Below are positions 8,186-16,912 of a DNA stretch of 64,000 nucleotides, in pieces. Every line of letters begins with the position of its first letter. Within the stretch, counting starts at the first letter, position 1. Below the pieces are notes generated by a model. It saw only the letters and a list, made by a program, of their open reading frames with translations. It did no database searches and had not been told where the DNA came from. The DNA comes from Allopusillimonas lactea (GTDB taxonomy: Bacteria > Pseudomonadota > Gammaproteobacteria > Burkholderiales > Burkholderiaceae_B), in assembly GCF_021653995.1 (NCBI RefSeq), contig NZ_JAJJOZ010000007.1, positions 124,001 to 188,000 of the forward strand, in the 5' to 3' direction. A program made the position numbers and the translations under genes.

Positions 8186-9778
8186 TTATTCGTGCAATCC
8201 GTCCGCGTCCTCGTATTCATCGGGTGGGCTCAGTTCGACAAGGATCTTGGCGATCCGGCGGCCATCGCGTTTGAGGATCTCGAAACGGAACTCGCCCCTC
8301 GGGGTAGAGACAGTAATGTGGTCGCCGCTGTCGGGCAGGCGGCCGAATTGACTCAGCAGGTAGCCGGCCACAGTGCTGTATTCGTCGGAGTCGTCCATGA
8401 AGCCTTCGAACTGCACGGTTTGCTCGAATTGGTGCATGTCGGCGGCGCCTTCAACGATCCAGCGGTTTTCTTCGTCCACGATGATGTCGGGTGTTTCGTC
8501 TTCGTCGGGGAAGTCTCCGGCAATGGCCTCGAAGATGTCGATAGGGGTCACCAGGCCTTCGACGGCGCCGAATTCGTTGATGACGATCACCAACTGCCCG
8601 CGTGCGCCCTTCAGCGTCTGCATCAGGTCGAGGATAGGGATGGTTTCATGCACGATGATGGGGCGGCGCAGGTGATCTTCGCGCAGCCGGTTTTCTGTGA
8701 GCAGGTCGGCGATCAGGTCTTTGGCGCGTCCGATGCCGACGATGTCGTCCAGCGAGCCGCGGCATACGGGAAAGAAGCCGTGCGGCGAGCCAGCGATTTC
8801 CCGGCGGACATCGTCGGGCGAGTCGTCCAGGTTGATCCAGGTGATATCGGTGCGCGGCGTCATGATCGAATGCACACTGCGATCGGCCAGACGCAGCACG
8901 CCGCTGACCATGTTGCGCTCTTCCTCGCCAAAGGGAATTTCAGCTTGGGAGGGCTCCATGGCGGGCTCGGGCTGCTCGGTATTCATGGGCCGCTTGCCCA
9001 GCATGCGCAGAATGCCTTCGGCGGTGCGTTCACGCATTGGGCGAGTGTTTTCCATGCTGAGCAGGTTGCGCCGCGCGAGCTGGTTCAGGGTCTCGATGGT
9101 GACAGCAAAGCCAATGGCCGCGTACAGATAGCCTTTGGGCACCTTGAAGCCGAAGCCTTCAGCCACCAAGGCGAAGCCAATCATGAGCAGGAAGCCCAGG
9201 CAAAGAATGACGACGGTGGGGTGCCGTCCCACAAAGGCCGTCAACGGTTTGGAGGCGACCAGCATAAGGGCAATGGCAATCACCACCGCAGTCATCATCA
9301 CGGCGATATGGTCCACCATACCGACCGCTGTGATGACAGCATCGAGCGAGAACACTGCATCAAGCACGACGATCTGGGTGACCACCACCCAGAAGCTGGC
9401 ATAGGCGGGCGAGCCGGATGAGGAGTGTGTCTTGCCTTCTACGCGCTCATGCATTTCCATGGTGCCCTTGAACACCAGGAAGAACCCGCCCAGGATCAGG
9501 ATCAGGTCTCGCCCCGAGAAGGAGGCGTCGGCCACAGTGAACAGCGGCGCGGTCAACTGGAACATCCACGAGATGGCTGCGAGTAGGCCCAGACGCATCA
9601 GCAGGGCCAGCCCCAGCCCAATCACGCGTGCGCGGTCGCGTTGCGCGGGCGGCAGCTTGTCGGCCAGAATGGCAATAAAAATCAGGTTATCGATGCCCAG
9701 CACAATCTCCAGCACGACCAGCGTCAGCAGGCCGATCCAGGCGGCGGGGTCAGTCAGCAGTTCCATCAGGCCTTCCAT
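8186..9778 (-). CDS. TerC-family membrane protein with CBS pair and CorC/HlyC domain (YoaE-like)
   Basis: A 530-residue three-part protein. Residues about 1-240 hold some seven transmembrane segments with the TerC signatures EIVLGIDNLIFIAIL and LDAVFSLDAVITAVGM, whose acidic residues are thought to bind metal ions. A pair of CBS domains follows (about 300-430; SIMTPRTDITWINLD and the later GLVTPIDIFEAIAGDFPDE), then a C-terminal CorC/HlyC domain (about 445-520). This is the YoaE/YegH architecture, linked in related proteins to metal export or homeostasis. The start follows AGGAG at nine bases. It appears monocistronic. Confidence 0.88.
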   Translation of the reverse strand: MEGLMELLTDPAAWIGLLTLVVLEIVLGIDNLIFIAILADKLPPAQRDRARVIGLGLALLMRLGLLAAISWMFQLTAPLFTVADASFSGRDLILILGGFFLVFKGTMEMHERVEGKTHSSSGSPAYASFWVVVTQIVVLDAVFSLDAVITAVGMVDHIAVMMTAVVIAIALMLVASKPLTAFVGRHPTVVILCLGFLLMIGFALVAEGFGFKVPKGYLYAAIGFAVTIETLNQLARRNLLSMENTRPMRERTAEGILRMLGKRPMNTEQPEPAMEPSQAEIPFGEEERNMVSGVLRLADRSVHSIMTPRTDITWINLDDSPDDVRREIAGSPHGFFPVCRGSLDDIVGIGRAKDLIADLLTENRLREDHLRRPIIVHETIPILDLMQTLKGARGQLVIVINEFGAVEGLVTPIDIFEAIAGDFPDEDETPDIIVDEENRWIVEGAADMHQFEQTVQFEGFMDDSDEYSTVAGYLLSQFGRLPDSGDHITVSTPRGEFRFEILKRDGRRIAKILVELSPPDEYEDADGLHE

Positions 9779-9929
9779 CAGGCCATTCTCCTTTCAGGGT
9801 TGTAAAAAACAGTGGGGTGCGCCGCGCCATAGCCGCGGGTGCGGCCGGCGGGGCGGTGCGGCTGCAGCCAAGCCGCAGTGCGGTCGACGCAGTGTTGTGT
9901 GGGGCGACTGGCCCCTTCGGGGTCGTCGT

Positions 9930-11813
9930 TCATCGACGCAGGTGAGGCAAGGTATATGCCTGCTTGCCATAGGCCCAATGTGGCCATAGCACGTGCGCCA
10001 AGGCTTCGCGTGCGAGTGCAGCGTCGACAGGCATCGGGTCATAGGTTTGCGGCGCGGTATAGCGCAGCTGGGTGGCGGGGCGATTAGGTTCCAGTACGAG
10101 CAGTTGGTCGCCCTTCATATAGCCGTAGTTGTCTTGGTATTGCATCATTACGCGGCCGCCACCCTGGCCGGTGAGGTCGTGGCCGATCATGGGGTGTTCG
10201 CTGTCGATGCCCATGAGCGAGAGCAGCGTGACGGGCAGGTCGATCTGGCTGATCAGGCGATCGTCGCGCCGGGGCTCGATGCTGCCGCCCAGAATGACTG
10301 CCGGGATATGGAAATGGCGCATGGGTACCAGTGTGGCGCCCCCCACCCGCGAGTCGTGATCGGCCACGATGAGAAAAACGGTGTTGTCCCAGTAGGGTGA
10401 CTGCTTGGCCTGCTCGAAGAACTGCCCGATGGCCCAGTCGGCATAGCGCACGGTGTTTTCAACGGTGCGTGGATCGCCCACGGGTTGGATGCGGCCGTCG
10501 GGGTATTCCCAGGGCGAATGGTTGCTGACCGAGAATGCGAGCGTGAAGGTGGGTTGGCTGGCATTGTCGAGCAATAACTGGTGCAGCTTGTCGAACATGT
10601 CTTCATCGCTGGCGCCCCAGGTGCCCACGAACTTCGGGCTCTGGAACGACGGCAGGTCGTGCACCATATCGAAGCCATTGCCCAGAAAGAAGTTTTTCAT
10701 GTTGTCGAAGTGGGCTTCGCCGCCATAGATGAAATGCGAACGGAAGCCCTGCGGCTTGAGCAACTGTGCCAGGGTGAAGAAATCGCGCTGGGCCCCCGAG
10801 AGCCGCAGCACGGCATCCGAGATGGTGGGCGGGAAACCGGCCGAGACGGCTTCCAGGCCGCGCACCGACCGCGTACCCGTGGCATAGCAGCGCGTGAAAT
10901 TCCAGCTTTGCGCGGCCAAGGTGTCCAGGCGCGGCGTATAGCCGGCGCCGCCGAGGTTGGCCACGTATTGGGCGCCCAGGCTTTCTTCGACGATCATTAC
11001 CAGGTTGAGGGGGCGTTCGGTGCGCCGGAAGGCGGTCTGGCGATGCAGCGTCGGGATGTCGGCCGGCCCTTGCGGCAGGCCCGCGCCGGCACGGACAATG
11101 CTGATAATCTCGGTTTCGTCCATACTGCCGTACACACGCGTGGCCGAGCGCTCGTTCTTCATGCTGTAGATGGCGTACGCGACGCTATACAGCGAATTGA
11201 GCGGCAGCGTATTGAGCATGCTGTCGTTGCAATATGCCACGGTCGAGGGATTGATGGGGCGGTGCTTGAGCGTGCCGCGTATCGCCAGGAACACCACAAC
11301 CGCGGCCACCAGACTGAACAGGATGCCCTGCCACCAAACCATTGGCACGTCGGGTGCCGTAGGCGCGAGCAGCCATTTGATCAACCAGGTGAGGGCAATA
11401 ATGCCCAGGATGCCGCCCAGCAACGCGGCCTTGTAGCCCTTCCAGAGCATGCCGAAGACTTCGCGCGGATGCTTCAGGTATTCGACATACAGCCGGTTGG
11501 GCCGTGTATCGTATTCGTCGATGAACTGCGGGGTGGAGACTTCAGGCACGATGATCAGCAGCCAGGCCAGAATAAACCACGCTTCGGCGATATTGATCGC
11601 CGGCTGGTAACCGCCCAACCAGGGGGATAGCATCAGGGGTATGCCGGCCAGCGTGGCGATCAAGTTGGCGTCGATGCGCAGGCCGCCCAGCATGATGGGC
11701 CGCAAACCGCCCGCTTGTTTGACGCGTTCCCATTGCCAAAGCGCCAGAAGCAGGCGGCTCGCGGTAAGCAGGGTAAAGCAGACGACAATGAAAGTAAGGG
11801 TGAGGTCGCGCAT
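9930..11813 (-). CDS. LTA-synthase/sulfatase-family membrane transferase
   Basis: A 627-residue inner-membrane protein. Five or so hydrophobic segments occupy residues 1-190, followed by an alkaline-phosphatase-fold sulfatase domain (about 270-560). The nucleophile threonine should be in RCYATGTRSVRG, with metal-binding residues in MIVEESLG, FSVSNHSPWEYPDG and IVADHDSRVG. Such enzymes transfer phosphoglycerol or phosphoethanolamine to lipid or glycan acceptors on the periplasmic face. Gram-negative members include OpgB-like and LtaS-like proteins; the exact donor and acceptor cannot be decided. It is divergent from the Liv-type transporter operon. Confidence 0.85.
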   Translation of the reverse strand: MRDLTLTFIVVCFTLLTASRLLLALWQWERVKQAGGLRPIMLGGLRIDANLIATLAGIPLMLSPWLGGYQPAINIAEAWFILAWLLIIVPEVSTPQFIDEYDTRPNRLYVEYLKHPREVFGMLWKGYKAALLGGILGIIALTWLIKWLLAPTAPDVPMVWWQGILFSLVAAVVVFLAIRGTLKHRPINPSTVAYCNDSMLNTLPLNSLYSVAYAIYSMKNERSATRVYGSMDETEIISIVRAGAGLPQGPADIPTLHRQTAFRRTERPLNLVMIVEESLGAQYVANLGGAGYTPRLDTLAAQSWNFTRCYATGTRSVRGLEAVSAGFPPTISDAVLRLSGAQRDFFTLAQLLKPQGFRSHFIYGGEAHFDNMKNFFLGNGFDMVHDLPSFQSPKFVGTWGASDEDMFDKLHQLLLDNASQPTFTLAFSVSNHSPWEYPDGRIQPVGDPRTVENTVRYADWAIGQFFEQAKQSPYWDNTVFLIVADHDSRVGGATLVPMRHFHIPAVILGGSIEPRRDDRLISQIDLPVTLLSLMGIDSEHPMIGHDLTGQGGGRVMMQYQDNYGYMKGDQLLVLEPNRPATQLRYTAPQTYDPMPVDAALAREALAHVLWPHWAYGKQAYTLPHLRR

Positions 11814-11901
11814 GGGGCGATTGCAGGATTTTCGAACTGACTAGTGTATATGGTTTGCACGTCTGCTTACTGAAAGTCATGCGAGGCCAGCGCTTGACGG
11901 C

Positions 11902-11928
11902 TAATTATGCTCACGGTTAGCATAATTA
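11902..11928. promoter_or_regulatory. Perfect inverted repeat upstream of the Liv-type operon
   Basis: TAATTATGCT (11902-11911) and AGCATAATTA (11919-11928) are exact reverse complements around a 7-base spacer. The site ends 19 bases before the binding-protein start codon and lies between two divergent genes. The size and symmetry suit a dimeric repressor operator; a 5' leader hairpin is the alternative. No regulator gene is adjacent. Confidence 0.55.
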
Positions 11929-11947
11929 AAACTGCTGCGAGACTGCC

Positions 11948-13159
11948 ATGATTTTGTCTTCATTTTTCATCCGAATTGCCGCGGCGGCGGCTTGCTCCGC
12001 GGCGGCTTTCTGCGCCAGTGCGCAGGACGTCATCCGCATCGGCGAATTGAATAGCTACAAGGCCCAGCCTGCCTTCCTGGGCCCGTACAAACAGGGTATG
12101 GCGCTGGCGGTCGAGCAGATCAATCAGGCCGGCGGCGTCAATGGCAAGAAACTCGAACTTGTCATTCGGGACGATAACGCCAACCCGGGCGACGCCGTGC
12201 GCGCAGCCCAGGAGTTGATCGCGCGTGAACAGGTCGATGTGCTCACAGGCACGTTTCTCTCACACGTCGGCTTGGCGGTGTCCGATTTTGCCGCTCACAA
12301 CAAGCGTTTCTTTTTGGCCAGCGAGCCGTTGACCGACAAAATCGTCTGGGCCGAAGGCAACCACTATACCTACCGCCTGCGCAATTCCACGTATATGCAG
12401 GTGGCTATGCTGATACCGGCCGCAGTGAAGATGAACAAAAAGCGCTGGGCGCTGGTGTACCCCAATTACGAATACGGCCAGTCAGCCGTGGCTACCTTCA
12501 AGACTTTGCTGCGCCAGGCGCAGCCAGATGTGGAGTTTGTTGTTGAGCAGGCCGCGCCACTGGGCAAGATCGACGCAGGCAACGTCGTGCAAGCCTTGGC
12601 CGATGCGCGCCCCGAGGCTATGTTCAATGTGCTGTTCGCCACTGACCTCACCAAATTCGTGCGCGCGGGCACGCAGCGCAACCTTTTTGCGGGTCTGCCG
12701 GTGGTCAGCATGCTCACCGGCGAGCCCGAGTACCTGGACGCACTGGGCGCTGAAACGCCCACGGGCTGGGTGGTGACCGGCTATCCGTGGTATGCCATCG
12801 ATACGCCGGAGCATCAAGCCTTCCTGACTGCCTACCAGAAGCGTTTCAACGACTATCCCCGTCTGGGCACCGTCGTGGGCTACAGCACCATCAAGTCGCT
12901 GGCTGCGGGTATCGTCAAGGCGGGTTCCACTGACAGCGAGGCGTTGGTGCAGGCGTTCAAGGGGTTGCAGGTCGATACGCCGTTCGGCCCAGTCACCTAT
13001 CGCGGCCTGGATCATCAATCGACCATGGGCGCGTACGTGGGCACGCTGGCCGTCAAGGACGGCAAGGGCATCATGACCGATATCAAGTACGTGGACGGCG
13101 CCACGGTTCAACCAACCGACGAGCAGGTGCGCACGTGGCGGCCAGCGTCGGCCGACTAA
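11948..13159 (+). CDS. Branched-chain-amino-acid-type ABC transporter substrate-binding protein
   Basis: A 403-residue periplasmic type I binding protein (Peripla_BP_6 / LivK-like). It has a signal peptide (about residues 1-25, ending CASAQ) and the family opening IRIGELNSYKAQP...GMALAVEQINQAGGVNGKK. It captures a ligand for the permease and ATPase genes just downstream. Members of this family bind leucine/isoleucine/valine, amides, urea or aromatic acids; the ligand is not readable here. It is first gene of the operon, 51 bases upstream of the fused permease. Confidence 0.9.
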   Translation: MILSSFFIRIAAAAACSAAAFCASAQDVIRIGELNSYKAQPAFLGPYKQGMALAVEQINQAGGVNGKKLELVIRDDNANPGDAVRAAQELIAREQVDVLTGTFLSHVGLAVSDFAAHNKRFFLASEPLTDKIVWAEGNHYTYRLRNSTYMQVAMLIPAAVKMNKKRWALVYPNYEYGQSAVATFKTLLRQAQPDVEFVVEQAAPLGKIDAGNVVQALADARPEAMFNVLFATDLTKFVRAGTQRNLFAGLPVVSMLTGEPEYLDALGAETPTGWVVTGYPWYAIDTPEHQAFLTAYQKRFNDYPRLGTVVGYSTIKSLAAGIVKAGSTDSEALVQAFKGLQVDTPFGPVTYRGLDHQSTMGAYVGTLAVKDGKGIMTDIKYVDGATVQPTDEQVRTWRPASAD

Positions 13160-13210
13160 AGGCTGCGAGCGCTCCGCGCGGCGGCCAGGCGGACGGATGA
13201 GTAGTTGGGC

Positions 13211-15067
13211 ATGAGTATCACGGGCCTGATCGTCCAGCTTCTGAACGGGCTGGCCGAGGCGTCGTCGCTGTTTTTGGTAGCGGCGGGGCTTTCGCTTATT
13301 TTCGGGGTGAGCCGCATCGTCAATTTTGCGCACGGCTCGCTGTATATGTTGGGCCTGTATCTGGCATACAGCCTGGTGCAGGCCTGGGGCGCGGGCGCGG
13401 CGGGGTTTTGGGGCGGCGTGCTTGTTGCGGCGCTGCTGGTCGGGGCGCTGGGTGCTGTGGTCGAGGTATTGTTGCTGCGGCGTATCTATGCGGCGCCTGA
13501 GCTCTTTCAATTGCTTGCCACCTTTGCGCTGGTACTGGTGCTCAGCGACCTTGTGCTGTGGCTGTGGGGGCCTGACGATCTACTTGGTCCGCTTGCGCCT
13601 GGCATGGGCGGGGCGGTGCGGATATTCGGCCGCTACCTCCCGATCTATGACGTGTTTCTGATTGCCGTGGGCCCGCTGGTGCTGCTTATGCTGTGGCTAG
13701 CCTTGACGCGTACGCGCGCCGGTATGTTGGTGCGTGCCGCCACACAGGACAGGGAAATGCTGTCTGCGCTGGGCGTCAACCAAGCCTGGCTGTTCACGGC
13801 CGTGTTCGCCTTCGGCGCTTTCCTGGCGGGGTTGGGCGGGGCGCTGCAACTGCCGCGCCAGCCCGCCACGCTGGGGCTGGATCTAGGCATCATCGGTGAT
13901 GTGTTCGTGGTGGTTGTGGTGGGCGGCATGGGTTCGCTGCCGGGCGCTTTTGTGGCGGCGCTGGCGATCGCCGAACTCAAGGCGTTGTGCATTGCGCTGG
14001 GCACGGTGGACATCGGTGGCGTTGCCATCGCCTTTCCCCGCCTGACGCTGGCGATCGAGTTCATTTTTATGGCGGTGGTGCTGATCTGGCGTCCGTGGGG
14101 CTTGTTCGGCAGGCCCATGGCCGTTGTGCGCCAGGGGGCGGGCCACGCCGTGCCGCTGCGGCCGATGCCCGTCGCGCGCGGCGCCGTGGCGCTGCTGGCT
14201 TGCCTGGGCATGGCGGCTTTGCCGCTGCTGGCGGGTGCATTTCCCTATGCAGCCATTCTGGCGCATGATGCGCTGATCGCCATTATCTTCGCCGTGGGCC
14301 TGCATTTCATGATGGGCCTTGGCGGCATGCCTTCTTTCGGTCATGCCGCATATTTCGGGCTGGGCGCTTACGGGGCCGCTTTGTTGTTCCAGTCGGCTGG
14401 GTTCGGCATGCTGCCGGCACTGGCGGTCGCGCCCCTGGCGGCCGCCCTGGCTGCGATGCTGTTCGGTTGGCTGGGCGCGCGTCTGAGTGGCGTCTATCTG
14501 GCCATGCTGACGCTGGCGTTCGCCCAGATCATCTGGTCCATCGCCTTTCAGTGGGATGCGGTCACGGGCGGATCCAATGGTTTGTTCGGTATCTGGCCGG
14601 CCGACTGGCTGGCGGGTGATCGTTTCTACTATGCCACGCTGGCCGTGACGATTGCGGTGGTGCTTTTCGCGCGTCGGGTGGCGTTCTCGCCCTTTGGGCT
14701 GGCGTTGCGCGCTACGCGTGATTCGGCGCTGCGCGCGGATGCGGCGGGCGTCAACGTGCGGCGCGTGCAATGGACGGCGTTTGTGGCGGCGGGTACGGCC
14801 GCCGGCCTTGCGGGCGCGCTGTATGTATTTGCCAAGGGTGGGGTCTCGCCCGAAGCGCTGGCGATCGGTAAATCTGTGGATGTCCTGATTATGGTGCTGC
14901 TGGGGGGCGTGCAGACCCTTGCAGGTCCGGTGGCGGGTGCGGCGGCCTTCACTGGCTTGCATGATCTATTCCTGGGTGTCACAGAATACTGGCGCGCCTT
15001 GTTCGGCATGGTAATTCTGCTGATCGTGCTGGTGTTTCCACGTGGGCTGGCGGGGGTGGCGCGATGA
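13211..15067 (+). CDS. Fused LivH-LivM-type ABC permease
   Basis: A 618-residue membrane protein carrying both permease halves of a branched-chain-type importer. Residues about 1-295 are LivH-like (GLSLIFGVSRIVNFAHGSLY, later VVVVVGGMGSLPGAF) and about 330-618 are LivM-like (MGLGGMPSFGHAAYFGLGAY, later GGSNGLFGI). LivH and LivM are usually two genes. The longest frame begins at a TTG two codons earlier; I prefer the ATG at 13211. The stop overlaps the ATPase gene by four bases (ATGA), so the two are translationally coupled. One chain would replace the usual heterodimer. Confidence 0.88.
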   Translation: MSITGLIVQLLNGLAEASSLFLVAAGLSLIFGVSRIVNFAHGSLYMLGLYLAYSLVQAWGAGAAGFWGGVLVAALLVGALGAVVEVLLLRRIYAAPELFQLLATFALVLVLSDLVLWLWGPDDLLGPLAPGMGGAVRIFGRYLPIYDVFLIAVGPLVLLMLWLALTRTRAGMLVRAATQDREMLSALGVNQAWLFTAVFAFGAFLAGLGGALQLPRQPATLGLDLGIIGDVFVVVVVGGMGSLPGAFVAALAIAELKALCIALGTVDIGGVAIAFPRLTLAIEFIFMAVVLIWRPWGLFGRPMAVVRQGAGHAVPLRPMPVARGAVALLACLGMAALPLLAGAFPYAAILAHDALIAIIFAVGLHFMMGLGGMPSFGHAAYFGLGAYGAALLFQSAGFGMLPALAVAPLAAALAAMLFGWLGARLSGVYLAMLTLAFAQIIWSIAFQWDAVTGGSNGLFGIWPADWLAGDRFYYATLAVTIAVVLFARRVAFSPFGLALRATRDSALRADAAGVNVRRVQWTAFVAAGTAAGLAGALYVFAKGGVSPEALAIGKSVDVLIMVLLGGVQTLAGPVAGAAAFTGLHDLFLGVTEYWRALFGMVILLIVLVFPRGLAGVAR

Positions 15068-16704
15068 GCTTGCTGCAAGTGCGTCATCTGGTGCGCGATT
15101 TCGGCGGCAATCGGGCGGTTGACGATGTTTCCTTCGATCTTGCGCCCGGAGAGTTGCTGGCCATGATCGGACCCAACGGGGCGGGCAAGTCGACGGTGTT
15201 CAATATGCTGGGTGGGCAGTTGCAACCCACATCAGGTTCGGTGGTGTTCGATGGCAAGACCCTGCGCGGGCTGGCGTCGCACCGTATCGCCCGCCTGGGT
15301 GTGGGCCGCAGCTTTCAGGTGGCGGCCACGTTCGGGTCCATGACGGTGCTGGACAATGTGCGGGTGGCGCTGCTGGCGGCTCGACGACGCACCAGGGTGT
15401 TCTGGCGGCCGGCCAGCGCACTGTACGAGGCAGATGCCTTGGTGCTGCTGCGTGAAGTGGGCATGGTGGAGCAGGCAGGGCGACTGTGCAGCGAATTGGC
15501 CTATGGCGATGTGAAGCGGCTGGAGCTGGCGGTCAGCCTGGCTGGCGAGCCCCGGTTGTTGTTGATGGATGAGCCGACTGCCGGCATGGGGTCGGCGGAG
15601 CGCTATGCGTTGATGGCACTGGTCAAGCGCTTGGTGATGGAGCGCGGTATGGCGGTGCTGTTTACCGAGCATAGTATGGATGTGGTGTTCGAGTACGCCG
15701 GCCGTGTGCTAGTGCTGGCGCGCGGCAAAGTGATTGCCGAAGGCGCGCCGCAGGCCGTGCGCGACGATGCGCGGGTGCGGGAGGTGTACTTTGGTACCGG
15801 CGCCACCTTTGAAGGAAGGGATGCGGTGGCGCATACCCCTGCGCCGCCGGACGCGTTGCACACGGTGCGCGCCGATCCGCAGCAGCGGCAGCCCTTGCTC
15901 ACCGTGCGCGGCATGAACGCCTGGTATGGCGATGCGCATATTCTGCGCGATGTGTCGCTGCAGGCGAGGCGAGGCGAGGTAGTAGCGCTGATGGGGCGCA
16001 ACGGTGCGGGCAAGTCGACGACGTTCAAGGCACTGATGGGCTTGCTGGCGCGCCGCGATGGCTTTGCCGAATTCATGGGCCGCGGCCTGGAGGGGTTGGC
16101 GCCGTATGAGATCGCGCGCCTGGGCATGGGCTATGTGCCGGAAGACCGGCGTATTTTTACCGACCTGACGGTCACCGAAAACCTGCTCGCCGGCCGGCGC
16201 CCTGCGCGCTCCTGGCCTGTGCGGTATGCGGGAGGGGATGCTACGAGCGGGGGCGCGGATGCGGGTGATGCCATGTCCTCTCGTACGGGCTCAGTGTTGC
16301 ATGCGCGCGCGGATGCGGATGGGGCCCTGAACTGGACGGTGGACGCGATCTTCGACGCTTTCCCGCATCTGGCGAGCTTGCGTAACCGGCCCGCCGGCGC
16401 GATGAGCGGGGGCGAGCAGCAGATGCTGGCTGTAGCGAGGGCTTTGATGGGCAACCCTTATCTGCTGCTGCTGGACGAGCCTTCGGAAGGTGTGGCACCG
16501 GTGGTGGTGGAGCAGCTTGCGGCCATGATTCTGGCGCTCAAGCGGCGTGGCGCAAGTGTGCTGCTGTCTGAGCAGAATATTCATTTCGCTCGTCTGGTGG
16601 CGGATCGCGCTTATGTGCTGGAAAGGGGGGTGATCCGCTACGAGGGCGCGATGGATGATCTGGCGGCAGACGACGCGGTGCATCGGAAGTTTCTGGCGAT
16701 TTAG
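15064..16704 (+). CDS. Fused LivG-LivF-type ABC ATPase
   Basis: A 546-residue protein with two complete ABC ATPase modules. The first (about 1-245) has Walker A GPNGAGKST and Walker B LLLMDEP; its signature is the unusual ELAYGDVKRLE in place of LSGGQ, as in LivG-like proteins. The second (about 280-546) has GRNGAGKST, the signature MSGGEQQ and Walker B LLLLDEP. A linker joins them around 245-280, and the second module has an insertion of about 40 residues near positions 380-420. LivG and LivF are normally separate. Together with the fused permease this makes a three-gene importer instead of five. Confidence 0.9.
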   Translation: MSLLQVRHLVRDFGGNRAVDDVSFDLAPGELLAMIGPNGAGKSTVFNMLGGQLQPTSGSVVFDGKTLRGLASHRIARLGVGRSFQVAATFGSMTVLDNVRVALLAARRRTRVFWRPASALYEADALVLLREVGMVEQAGRLCSELAYGDVKRLELAVSLAGEPRLLLMDEPTAGMGSAERYALMALVKRLVMERGMAVLFTEHSMDVVFEYAGRVLVLARGKVIAEGAPQAVRDDARVREVYFGTGATFEGRDAVAHTPAPPDALHTVRADPQQRQPLLTVRGMNAWYGDAHILRDVSLQARRGEVVALMGRNGAGKSTTFKALMGLLARRDGFAEFMGRGLEGLAPYEIARLGMGYVPEDRRIFTDLTVTENLLAGRRPARSWPVRYAGGDATSGGADAGDAMSSRTGSVLHARADADGALNWTVDAIFDAFPHLASLRNRPAGAMSGGEQQMLAVARALMGNPYLLLLDEPSEGVAPVVVEQLAAMILALKRRGASVLLSEQNIHFARLVADRAYVLERGVIRYEGAMDDLAADDAVHRKFLAI

Positions 16705-16912
16705 GGGGGCTGGGCCGCGCACGGGCCAGGGCACGTTCGGCAAGCCGCAAAATGCTTGCCAGGCGTTGGCCCCGCAGGGTACCTCATGCCGCCAGGCCAG
16801 TGCCCCGTCGGCGGGCAGCCCCACAGGAATCAGCGGGTCCGTCCCGTGCGCGGCGACAGCGACGGGACGGATGGGCTGGTGGAGGCCCGTCTGGGGTGAC
16901 GTTTGGGCTTTG

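Noticed and set aside
8180..9421. 413-codon + strand frame
   Set aside because: Antisense to the TerC/CBS gene, with no family features.
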